This document shows positions 10,104 through 17,707 of a stretch of 64,000 bases of DNA, piece after piece (the stretch's first letter is position 1; each line of letters opens with the position of its first letter). The translations under genes were made by a program, and so were the position numbers. The notes under the pieces were generated by a model that worked only from the letters and a program-made list of their open reading frames with translations, ran no database searches and was not told the DNA's origin. Source of the DNA: Lacinutrix sp. (GTDB lineage Bacteria; Bacteroidota; Bacteroidia; Flavobacteriales; Flavobacteriaceae); the NCBI RefSeq assembly GCF_029238095.1, contig NZ_JAQWGS010000024.1:1-64000 (forward strand). Reading direction: 5' to 3'.

Positions 10104-10781
10104 TTAATCTTCAAGTAAATCTGGTCGTCGCTCTTGTGTTCTTTTATATGCTTGCTCCTCGCGCCATTTTTCAATTTTTGCAGCATGACCACTAAACAAA
10201 ATTTCTGGCACTTTATAACCTTTATAGTCTCTTGGCTTTGTGTAAATAGGTGGTGCTAATAGGTTGTCTTGAAAGCTATCTGTTAAAGCGGAAGTTTCGT
10301 TACCAAGAACTCCAGGTATTAATCTAATAATAGTATCGCATAATACTGCTGCTCCTAATTCTCCACCAGACAACACATAATCTCCTATCGAGATTTCTTT
10401 AGTAACAAACATATCTCTTACACGTTGGTCTACACCTTTATAATGACCACAAAGTATAATAATATTATCTTTTAAAGATAGTGTATTTGCCATACCTTGA
10501 TTTAAAGTATTTCCATCTGGTGTCATGTAGATAACTTCGTCGTAATTGCGTTCTGCTTTTAAGCTAGAAATACATTTGTCTATTGGTTCACAACTCATTA
10601 CCATTCCAGCTCCACCACCAAATTGTGTGTCGTCTATAGATTTGTAATTGTCTGTTGTATAGTCTCTTAAATTATGAAAGTGAACTGAAACTAAATTAGC
10701 ATCTATAGCACGTTTTAAAATTGAGGCTTCAAACGGACTTTTAAGTAATTCTGGTAAAACGGTAATAATGTCTATTCTCAT
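10104..10781 (-). CDS. trmD: tRNA (guanine-37-N1)-methyltransferase
   Basis: TrmD methylates G37 next to the anticodon of a subset of tRNAs using S-adenosylmethionine, which prevents frameshifting. The 225-residue protein has the trefoil-knot SPOUT core with [42 protein letters not shown] and the knot segment [18 protein letters not shown]. The C-terminal domain ends in the usual [18 protein letters not shown]. It is intact and has its own -7 element 20 bases before the ATG. Confidence 0.97.
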   Translation of the reverse strand: MRIDIITVLPELLKSPFEASILKRAIDANLVSVHFHNLRDYTTDNYKSIDDTQFGGGAGMVMSCEPIDKCISSLKAERNYDEVIYMTPDGNTLNQGMANTLSLKDNIIILCGHYKGVDQRVRDMFVTKEISIGDYVLSGGELGAAVLCDTIIRLIPGVLGNETSALTDSFQDNLLAPPIYTKPRDYKGYKVPEILFSGHAAKIEKWREEQAYKRTQERRPDLLED

Positions 10782-10800
10782 TATGTTTAGTATAGGATTG

Positions 10801-10808
10801 CAAAGATA
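10801..10808 (-). promoter_or_regulatory. -7 element of trmD
   Basis: On the minus strand TATCTTTG matches TAnnTTTG exactly, 19 bases before the trmD ATG, followed by CAATCC. No convincing -33 TTG is seen. Confidence 0.45.
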
Positions 10809-10885
10809 TATGAAATGTTTTTAAGATGAATTTTTAGTATAAGATGTAGTGTTGCTATATTTGATTCTTAATAAAAATCTAAAGG

Positions 10886-11611
10886 TTAGGTTATTTTAAA
10901 TAAACCATATTTTACAATACAATAAATTGCTCTAACACCATCTTTCCATCCTATTTTTTTACCATGAATATACTTTCGGCTTTCGTAAGATATACTAACT
11001 TCTTTCAATCGAATGTTTTTTATTCTTGAGATTTTAGCAGTTACTTCTGGCTCGAAACCAAAACGTTTTTCTTTCAGTTGAAGAGATTTTACCATTTTTG
11101 TGTCGAGCAATTTATAGCAGGTTTCCATATCTGTTAACTTTAAACCAGAAAAAAGATTTGAAAGAAATGTTAAAAATTTATTAGCGTTATAATGCCAGAA
11201 ATAAGAGGTCTTACGACCTTTGTTTTTTAGAAATCGTGATCCATAAACAACATCTGCTACATCTTCTATAATAGGCTTTAAAAGTAAATTGTATTCTTCA
11301 GGATTATATTCTAAATCAGCATCTTGTATAATTAAATAGTCCCCTGTAGCTTTAGAAATACCTTTTTGGATAGAGGCTCCTTTTCCTTGGTTTGTTTCGT
11401 TATTAATAAATAAGATTTCTAATGTTGGATTTTCTTCGTTAAATGCTTGGATTATTTTTCTAGAATGGTCTTGAGAATTGTCATTAATGATTACAAACTC
11501 TTTTTTAATATTATTTATTAAATGTACCTCTTTAATTTTATTCAAAATTAAGCTAACTGAAGCCTCCTCGTCAAACACTGGAATTATAATTGAGAGTTTA
11601 ATTATCTTCAT
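10886..11611 (-). CDS. family 2 glycosyltransferase, dolichyl/undecaprenyl-phosphate sugar synthase type
   Basis: This 241-residue GT-A enzyme lacks membrane helices. It shows LSIIIPVFDEEASVSLIL at the N-terminus, the nucleotide-binding NDNSQD near residue 43, and the metal-binding QDADLEYNPEEY near residue 95, followed by VVYGSRFL. This pattern fits the polyprenyl-phosphate glycosyltransferases (DPM1/GtrB-like) that charge a lipid carrier with a sugar at the cytoplasmic face. Its ATG lies 14 bases inside the end of the upstream membrane glycosyltransferase, a GT-C enzyme type that uses such lipid-linked sugars. The pair is therefore probably one pathway, but the upstream partner is interrupted in this genome. 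Confidence 0.85.
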   Translation of the reverse strand: MKIIKLSIIIPVFDEEASVSLILNKIKEVHLINNIKKEFVIINDNSQDHSRKIIQAFNEENPTLEILFINNETNQGKGASIQKGISKATGDYLIIQDADLEYNPEEYNLLLKPIIEDVADVVYGSRFLKNKGRKTSYFWHYNANKFLTFLSNLFSGLKLTDMETCYKLLDTKMVKSLQLKEKRFGFEPEVTAKISRIKNIRLKEVSISYESRKYIHGKKIGWKDGVRAIYCIVKYGLFKIT

Positions 11612-13430
11612 CTATTACTTTTACTTTTTCGTTGTTTTTGTAAATACTTTTTTCTAAAATCTTTCCATCTTTAGTTTTTTTTATCACTTCTCCCTCAAGT
11701 TTACCATTTATCCATACTCCTGATATAATTTCTCTATTTTTAAAATAGACTGCTCCTTTACCATGTCTTACATCATTTTTCCAATGGCCTGTGTATTTTT
11801 GTCCATCTTCCCAAACATATGTACCTAAACCGTTTCTTTTCTCATTTTTCCAATCACCAGAATAACCAAGACTTGGTAAAAATTGCATTAAATAGGTATT
11901 GGGATTTTTAAGTTCTTTAATAATTTTAAATTTGTTTGGATAGCGATTTATAGTTGGTAATAAATAGTTGTTAGTTGAAGAAAAACCAAGTTGTTCTATT
12001 ACTACATAGTTTACATTTTTACTTTTTAAATATTCAATTTGTTCCTCTCTATTGAGTGTTTTCTTGTAATTAGTTACGGGTTTTTTTGAGAATAAATAAA
12101 ACAGTCCTTCTTTTCTTACACTAGTTACAGCATTGTCTTCTGTGTTTTTTTTAACCTAATCTGCTAAAGCAAAATAATTTTGATAATTGTTTGTATATAC
12201 TCCTTGTGCTTGTTCTTTTAATTTTGTAATTGATTCATCACCATATACAAAAGACCAAAAACCTATAATTAGTGTAACTGTGATGGCTACAAAATCCTGA
12301 CTAGATTTTGAAAATAATTTTGAGTTTAACCAAATCAAGAATTGTATTATTCCAAAAACAAATAAGAAAATAAGTAAAGGAATTATTGGTACTAAAAAAC
12401 GTGTTCCATACCAAACGCTTGGCCACAACATTAATATTGATAAAAAGGCAACTACATAAGATAATATTAAGATTCTAAAGTTAGGCAGTTTATATATTCC
12501 AAAAACAATTATCGTTAATATTAATAATCCAATTAGCCATTCTGTTTTTATAGTTGATGATTCCTCATACATGATGTCTTTTACTTGCAATAAACCAGAA
12601 GGAATTTCTTTGGTAATGTACCTTTCGAAATTTAATAAAACTCTATCAACTAAATCTGTAATACCAATGCTACCTAATTCAGGTTGATATGGGTTTTTTA
12701 ATAATAATTGAGAAATGTAAGTGTTTCCAGAAACACTTCTGTTTCTTAACATCCATGGTGGATACAATAACAAAAAGCCAGCATTAAGATTAAATAAATA
12801 TTTCCAGTGTTTTTTTATTAGTAAGAAAAATGTAAAACTTACAAGTAAAGCTAAAGCTATAGACCTGATATAGAATGAAAAGGATAAACAGATAAGTAAA
12901 ACCCAAAATTTCCAATTTTTGGATATTGAAAGAGAAAAATTAATTTTTAAAAATAGCCACAAAGATAAAAATGAAAAAAACTGAAACGGAATCTCACTCA
13001 TCATAATAGTGGAATACTCTAAAAGATGATAATTCAGCATACTAATAAAACAAACAGCAAAAGCAATATGAATGTTTTTGGATATTAGTTTTATAATAAA
13101 AAAAAGAAGTAAAATTGCACCAAAAAGTAATATGCCATTAAATATTTTTATAGGTATAATTTCGTTTGAAAATAGCGTTGTAATTCCTGCTATTAATAAA
13201 GGATATCCTGGTGGATAATGATAATGTGCTTCTCTCTCAAGATGTTGAATATTTGTATATCCATAACCATTAGCAATTGAGTGACCTAATATGTAATAAC
13301 TCGCATTGTCACCAATTAAACTTATTTTTTGATCAAAAATACTGCTGTATATTTTTATAAAACCTAGTGTTAAAATTAAAATATATATAACTTTAATAAT
13401 ATATTTTTTATGGGTTATAGACTTTATCAT
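11598..13430 (-). pseudogene. GT39/ArnT-like membrane glycosyltransferase with C-terminal MORN repeats, interrupted by in-frame TAG
   Basis: Residues 1-424 form a GT-C glycosyltransferase. They include the first extracytoplasmic loop with YYILGHSIANGYGYTN, the segment HYHYPPGYPLLIAG near residue 67, and about ten further membrane helices. This part ends in YQNYFALAD followed by TAG at 12156-12158. The same frame stays open for another 185 codons with no other stop. It reads VKKNTEDNAVTSVRKEGLFY, continues with NVNYVVIEQLGFSSTNNYL, and then gives three MORN repeats (YSGDWKNEKRNGLG, YTGHWKNDVRHGKG, ISGVWINGKLEG). Family relatives typically have W at this point, so TGG has probably become TAG. 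The intact protein would be about 610 residues. The last 96 codons (from 11888) should not be read as a separate MORN gene. Confidence 0.8.
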
Positions 13431-13688
13431 TATTATTTTTGAGATTTCAAATAGCTAATTTTAAAGTTTTAAGTTATTAACAGCTTTAAATCACTTAACA
13501 TTTTTTGTAAACAGAATGTTAATATAGAAAATGTTTTTTATATACTCTACAAACATAATAGCTGTTTCAATTTTTTTAATAATTTGTTAGTTTTAAACTA
13601 TTTATTTCAGTCGCTACATAGTATTATAGGTTCTATAAAAATGATGTTAATTTTTTTATAATAAACCAATATACGTTTAAAATTTATG

Positions 13689-13696
13689 TAGTTTTG
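13689..13696 (+). promoter_or_regulatory. -7 element of GLPGLI gene
   Basis: TAGTTTTG matches TAnnTTTG and lies 19 bases before the ATG at 13716. The rest of the 285-base divergent gap (13431-13715) is AT-rich with no other feature recognised. Confidence 0.4.
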
Positions 13697-13715
13697 TTAA
13701 ACAAATAAATAAATA

Positions 13716-14573
13716 ATGAAAGTTTTTTTAATTAAAATTTCAATCTTAGTACTTGGGTTATTAATTCCACTTCAATCTAATTTTGTTAAATCTAATGATT
13801 CATCTCAAGACTTTAAAGGTCAATCTTACTACATGTCTAAAACAAGAATGGATTTAGGAAATTGGGGAGCTAGATTAAGTGAGGCTCAAAAAAAAGAGGT
13901 AGCTGCTAGAATGCAATCTCGATTAGAGAAAACATATATTCTAACATTTAATAGAGAAGAATCTATGTTTAAAGAGGAAGAGAAACTAGATGCACTATCT
14001 GGTGCTACAGATTCTTGGGGAAAAAACTTTACTCCTGGAGCACAATATAAAAACGTAAAAACTAACACACAAATCCAGAATCAGGAATTTTATGGTAAGC
14101 AATTTTTGGTTAAAGATAGTTTACAACCTATTACTTGGAAAATGAGTGGAGAAACCAAAACAATAGGAAAATATAACTGTTTTAAAGCAACCGCATTAAT
14201 ACCTTCTAATGAGCTTACTTGGTATGCTTTTTCTTGGGATAAACTAAGAACTAAGGAGAAAACCGAAAGTGAAACAGGTGATGAAAAAGAAGAATTGGTA
14301 GAGATGACTCAGGTTGAGGCTTGGTTTACACCACAAATACCTGTTGGACATGGACCGTTAGAATATTGGGGACTTGCAGGTTTAATATTAGAGGTAAGTG
14401 CAGGAGATACTACAATGTTGTGTTCTAAAATTATTTTAAATACAGATGATGATATTGAAATTATTGCTCCAAAAAAAGGAGCGGAAGTTACTAAACTTGA
14501 ATATCAAGATATTGTTCTAAATAAAATGAAAGAGTTCAGAGATAATCGTGGTGGTAGAAGTAGAGGTCGTTAA
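13716..14573 (+). CDS. GLPGLI family protein
   Basis: This 285-residue exported protein belongs to the GLPGLI family of Bacteroidota, named after a motif seen here as GPLEYWGLAGLILEV near residue 212. A hydrophobic signal segment (residues 5-20) lacks a lipobox cysteine, so it is probably periplasmic or outer-membrane-associated. Two conserved stretches, WKMSGETKTIGKYNCFKAT and VEAWFTPQIPVGHG, are typical. The C-terminus is strongly basic (RDNRGGRSRGR). The biochemical function of the family is unknown. It is a single gene, transcribed away from the interrupted glycosyltransferase. Confidence 0.88.
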   Translation: MKVFLIKISILVLGLLIPLQSNFVKSNDSSQDFKGQSYYMSKTRMDLGNWGARLSEAQKKEVAARMQSRLEKTYILTFNREESMFKEEEKLDALSGATDSWGKNFTPGAQYKNVKTNTQIQNQEFYGKQFLVKDSLQPITWKMSGETKTIGKYNCFKATALIPSNELTWYAFSWDKLRTKEKTESETGDEKEELVEMTQVEAWFTPQIPVGHGPLEYWGLAGLILEVSAGDTTMLCSKIILNTDDDIEIIAPKKGAEVTKLEYQDIVLNKMKEFRDNRGGRSRGR

Positions 14574-14589
14574 TTAACATGCTTTTAAA

Positions 14590-14979
14590 TTAATTTATTC
14601 TTGTCATAAAATAAGACATTTCAAAATCTATTTCTTCTATTGAACAATTAAAAAAGATTTTATCACCTTTAATATTCGTAATATTAACTATCATTTTTTT
14701 ACCAACAAAAAAGTGGTATTTTGGGTTTTTACTGTTTGTTTTTAAGTAAGTAAAAATGTAGGTGCATTTGTCAATCCATTCTATAGACCCTGTAAATGTT
14801 TCACCTGTATTTAAATTAGTTTCAATTTGTTCTGTTTCGGTTCTTTCAATTATAGTTCGCAAGTTAATTTTATTGTCGTTTATTTTAAACTTACCAACAT
14901 GAATTGAATTGCAGTCCTGAGAAAAACTAAAGTTACTAGCTAAGCAAAGTATAAAGGCTGTTTTTAGTATTAATTTCAT
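14590..14979 (-). CDS. small secreted protein of unknown function
   Basis: I do not recognise the family. The 129-residue protein has a cleavable signal peptide (residues 1-20, ending SNFSFSQ) and a short beta-rich mature part with two cysteines (QDCNSI and DKCTYIF) that could form a disulfide. It begins five bases after the acetyltransferase stop on the same strand, so the two are probably co-transcribed. It converges with the GLPGLI gene with 16 bases between stops. Similar small proteins are common in flavobacteria. Confidence 0.6.
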   Translation of the reverse strand: MKLILKTAFILCLASNFSFSQDCNSIHVGKFKINDNKINLRTIIERTETEQIETNLNTGETFTGSIEWIDKCTYIFTYLKTNSKNPKYHFFVGKKMIVNITNIKGDKIFFNCSIEEIDFEMSYFMTRIN

Positions 14980-14984
14980 TATTT

Positions 14985-15425
14985 TTAACTATTGTTTTTC
15001 CAAATGTAATGTAAATCGTTATCCTTTTTCCACTCAAGGCTTTCATACAAATACTGTGCAGGATTATTAGCTTCGGTTTGTAAAATAACAAATTTATAAT
15101 GTTCTTCTTTTGCTTTTTTCTTAGCCTGATTTAACAAAGCCAAACCTATCCCTTTTTTTCTAAATTCGTTAATAACAAACAAATCATTTAGTATGTAAAG
15201 TGGTTTCATAGAGACCGAAGAAAAGCTATGGAACAAATGCATAAAACCTACAGCTAATTCTTCTGAATAAGCGATATAAATTAGAGTGTCTTGTTTTTCT
15301 AATCGAGCTTTTAAAAACTGTTTTGCTGCCACTAGGTTGCTTCTTTGCCTATAGAATATACGGTAACTATCAAATAAAGGTATTAGGTCGTTTAAGTGTT
15401 GTATTTCCGCTTTGATTATAGTCAT
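14985..15425 (-). CDS. GNAT family N-acetyltransferase
   Basis: This small GCN5-related acetyltransferase has the acetyl-CoA loop FRKKGIGLALLNQAKKKA near residue 90. It is preceded by the YILNDLFV strand and followed by VILQTEANNPAQYLYESLEW, the usual motif B region. The substrate is unknown. I prefer the ATG at 15425 (MTIIKAEIQ), which is preceded by an A-rich AAAAATTAAA sequence, over an upstream in-frame TTG at 15446. The 129-residue secreted protein follows five bases later. There is no signal peptide, so it is cytoplasmic. Confidence 0.8.
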   Translation of the reverse strand: MTIIKAEIQHLNDLIPLFDSYRIFYRQRSNLVAAKQFLKARLEKQDTLIYIAYSEELAVGFMHLFHSFSSVSMKPLYILNDLFVINEFRKKGIGLALLNQAKKKAKEEHYKFVILQTEANNPAQYLYESLEWKKDNDLHYIWKNNS

Positions 15426-15470
15426 TTTAATTTTTCTTAGAAGCAAATAGTATATAAGAAATATATAACT

Positions 15471-15503
15471 CGAAAAAAAAATCTGTAACCGAAGTTACAG
15501 ATT
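15471..15503 (-). terminator. terminator with cUUCGg tetraloop
   Basis: On the minus strand a stem AATCTGTAAC/GTTACAGATT closes on C(TTCG)G, an extra-stable tetraloop, followed by nine T. It serves the coiled-coil gene that ends at 15535. Confidence 0.88.
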
Positions 15504-15534
15504 TTATATTTACTATGTAATTTTAATGCTTATT

Positions 15535-16167
15535 TTAATTAGCGTTTTTGTGTTTGTTTATTTCATCTTGTAATTGTCTGCGTACCTTTTGTTCTCGCTC
15601 TAAAGCTACGCGTCTATGCTCTTGAAACTCTTCTTCTGTTTCTTCTAAAGTTTTTTTAGCTTCTTTAGTAATGGCATTACTGTTTTTAAATTTGTACATA
15701 AATAATAATGCTACAGCTAATAAAACAGCAATAATAGACCACATTATACCATTGTAACCTCCTTTACTCATCTGTATTCCAAATAAAGACATGCTATCTT
15801 TCTCTGTATTTGTTTTGTCTAACACACCTTGAGTTTCATCCAAATTTGTTCTTAATTTAGTTATTTCATCCTCTTGTTTTGCTACAATAACTTTGGTGTC
15901 GTTAAGTGTTTTGTGTACTGCTTTTAAAGAATCTATAGTATTCGCTTTTAATTTTTCTATCCATTGAATTCTAACCACTTCATAACGTTGTCCTCTTTCG
16001 TCTGTCCAGCCATTAGATTTTTTAGTTAAATACTCAAACTGACTCTCAATAGAACCACTTTCTAAAGATAGTTTTTCGTCTTCATCTGTAGTGTTGTCTG
16101 TTTGCGCTTCAATTTGTATAGTAAAAAAGGCTAGTAAAAATAATAAAGTAGCTTTTGTAAGATTCAT
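15535..16167 (-). CDS. membrane-anchored coiled-coil protein of unknown function
   Basis: This 210-residue protein has a signal peptide (ending IQIEAQ, residue 21) and an acidic linker. A periplasmic stretch follows with WTDERGQRYEVVRIQWIEKL and heptad-rich DDTKVIVAKQEDEITKLRT-like sequence at about 85-125. One membrane helix spans about 140-158 (GIMWSIIAVLLAVALLFMY), and a charged cytoplasmic coiled coil runs from about 165 to 207. Close flavobacterial relatives are sometimes labelled tRNA (guanine-N1)-methyltransferase, but nothing here resembles a SPOUT fold, so I reject that name. It stands alone with its own terminator. The architecture suggests a tether or scaffold, which is inference. 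Confidence 0.65.
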   Translation of the reverse strand: MNLTKATLLFLLAFFTIQIEAQTDNTTDEDEKLSLESGSIESQFEYLTKKSNGWTDERGQRYEVVRIQWIEKLKANTIDSLKAVHKTLNDTKVIVAKQEDEITKLRTNLDETQGVLDKTNTEKDSMSLFGIQMSKGGYNGIMWSIIAVLLAVALLFMYKFKNSNAITKEAKKTLEETEEEFQEHRRVALEREQKVRRQLQDEINKHKNAN

Positions 16168-16258
16168 TTTTATGCTGTTGTTTATTTATTGATGCGAAAG
16201 TAAAAAATATTGTTCAGTTTTGTTGTAAAAGTTTAAACGAGTTTATGGCAATTACAAT

Positions 16259-16285
16259 AAAAGCCTCACAAATAGTGAGGCTTTT
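16259..16285 (-). terminator. terminator of LVIVD lipoprotein pair
   Basis: The perfect stem AAAAGCCTCAC/GTGAGGCTTTT with a 5-base loop has the built-in T run on either strand. It lies 24 bases after the stop at 16309. Confidence 0.82.
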
Positions 16286-16308
16286 ATATTTACGTTACAA
16301 ACTATGGT

Positions 16309-17052
16309 TTAGATGTTTATAGTACTTAATTCTATTGTGTTTTGAATGTTATTCTCGTCCAAACTGTATTGGTAAACACCAAATTCGCCCACAAGTATTA
16401 ATAGATTATTTTGAATAATTACATCGAAAGCGTCACGATTAATATTATGTACTAGTTGTATATTTTCTGGTTCTGAAATATCGAATATTTTAACCTCGTC
16501 ATCACAAATAATAAGGTAATCGTTATATAAACCAAGACCAATAGGTTTTGTTAAGTTTCTTGTAGAAAGTAAAACAGGGTTTTGTATGTTTTCAATATTA
16601 TAAATCTCTAATTGGTTTAATGTGTTACCACAGCCAATATCTGAATGTAAGGTTACAAAGGCATGCGTATCGTTTGCTACAACTGGATCACAAGCTGTAA
16701 AATGTTGTGCTTCAGACATGTATTCGGGAGTTTCAGGGTTTGCAACACTATAAATATACATGCCGTTTTGCGAACCTATAAAAAGATATTGTTTGTAGTT
16801 AAAAAGTGTTTCTATATTAAAACCAATTGGGATTTCGTTTACTTGAACAGGCTGTTCATTATCGACAATACTGAATACATTTAAATCTTGGTTATCTACA
16901 GTATATAAGTAGTTGTCGTAAGTTGTAAAACGTGCTAGAGAACCTCCTTGTCCTGTTGAACCATCAAAAGCAGAAGCACTTTCATTGTTATCTGAATTTG
17001 AATCACAACTCAAAAATATAAATACTATTACTATTAGGCTATATTTTTTCAT
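16309..17052 (-). CDS. LVIVD-repeat lipoprotein
   Basis: This lipoprotein (about 247 residues) has a signal ending IFLSC with the lipobox cysteine. The mature chain contains repeated units of the LVIVD type, such as YTVDNQDLNVFSIVDNEQPV, MYIYSVANPETPEYMSEA, LEIYNIENIQNPVLLS and VKIFDISEPENIQLVH. These resemble blades of a beta-propeller and occur on surface proteins of Bacteroidota. The role is unknown. I start it at the ATG at 17052 (MKKYSLIVI); an in-frame TTG at 17064 would overlap the upstream gene. The upstream lipoprotein ends four bases earlier, so the two form an operon. Confidence 0.78.
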   Translation of the reverse strand: MKKYSLIVIVFIFLSCDSNSDNNESASAFDGSTGQGGSLARFTTYDNYLYTVDNQDLNVFSIVDNEQPVQVNEIPIGFNIETLFNYKQYLFIGSQNGMYIYSVANPETPEYMSEAQHFTACDPVVANDTHAFVTLHSDIGCGNTLNQLEIYNIENIQNPVLLSTRNLTKPIGLGLYNDYLIICDDEVKIFDISEPENIQLVHNINRDAFDVIIQNNLLILVGEFGVYQYSLDENNIQNTIELSTINI

Positions 17053-17056
17053 CTTG

Positions 17057-17575
17057 TTATTCAATTAAAGTCCAGTTAATAATTACTTCATTGTCTGCTG
17101 TATTATTGTAGCAACAATTGTTTGGCGAAGCTAATTCAGGAAAGGTATTCACTATACGTTTTGTAATTTCTATTGTATTGTTTGTAAAATCAGGCTTTAC
17201 TGCAATTAAATCTGTTGCATTATTAATATACAGTATGTTGTTTTTAACACTTAAGTCTGAAGAACCCAACACCTTTAAATAAGCCATATTAAAAGGATTT
17301 GAAGGATTTGAGTTGTCGAATATATGAAACCCTTTATTTGGTTGATTGATAAATAAATAGTCGTCTTTTACATAAATTTTGCCAGTTTCTAAAATTGGTT
17401 CTGCTGGTAAAAGTTCTGTTGAATTTTCGAATTCTGTTCTTGATATGGTTACGGCTTCATACTGCTGCTGTACTTCAAAAGGAGGATTATTATCATCATC
17501 TACAGTTCCCCAAATGCAGGAGTTTAGCAAAAGTAGCATTAGTAGATAAGCGACTTTGTAAGTTGGTTTTATCAT
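17057..17575 (-). CDS. lipoprotein with LVIVD-like unit
   Basis: This 172-residue lipoprotein (signal ending LLLNSC, cysteine at residue 19) is co-transcribed with the LVIVD protein that follows it. The mature part contains IYVKDDYLFINQPNKGFHIF followed by DNSNPSNPFNMAYLKV, which looks like one or two units of the same repeat, and a C-terminal NNCCYNNTADNEVIINW segment with adjacent cysteines. The neighbouring protein carries the remaining blades, so the two products could act together at the cell surface. That is inference. Confidence 0.68.
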   Translation of the reverse strand: MIKPTYKVAYLLMLLLLNSCIWGTVDDDNNPPFEVQQQYEAVTISRTEFENSTELLPAEPILETGKIYVKDDYLFINQPNKGFHIFDNSNPSNPFNMAYLKVLGSSDLSVKNNILYINNATDLIAVKPDFTNNTIEITKRIVNTFPELASPNNCCYNNTADNEVIINWTLIE

Positions 17576-17644
17576 AAGTCCATTTTTTAGTTAGATGCTG
17601 AAAATCTATAATGGTTGCGTACAAATATGTTAAATGTTAAACAA

Positions 17645-17677
17645 AAAAAATCTCACAGATTTTGTGAGATTTTTTTG
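17645..17677 (-). terminator. gap terminator
   Basis: The stem AAATCTCACA/TGTGAGATTT lies between A-rich and T-rich flanks and works on either strand. On the minus strand it is 31 bases past the gap stop. Confidence 0.82.
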
Positions 17678-17707
17678 AATATATATTTGGATGTATATCT
17701 ATATCTA

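Noticed and set aside
11598-11888. Stand-alone 96-residue MORN protein
   Set aside because: Its Met is internal. The frame runs on upstream without a stop to the TAG at 12156, encoding the usual tail of the glycosyltransferase, so it is the end of the interrupted gene.
15535-16167. tRNA (guanine-N1)-methyltransferase
   Set aside because: The sequence is a signal peptide, coiled coils and one helix, without knot motifs. trmD is elsewhere in the window.
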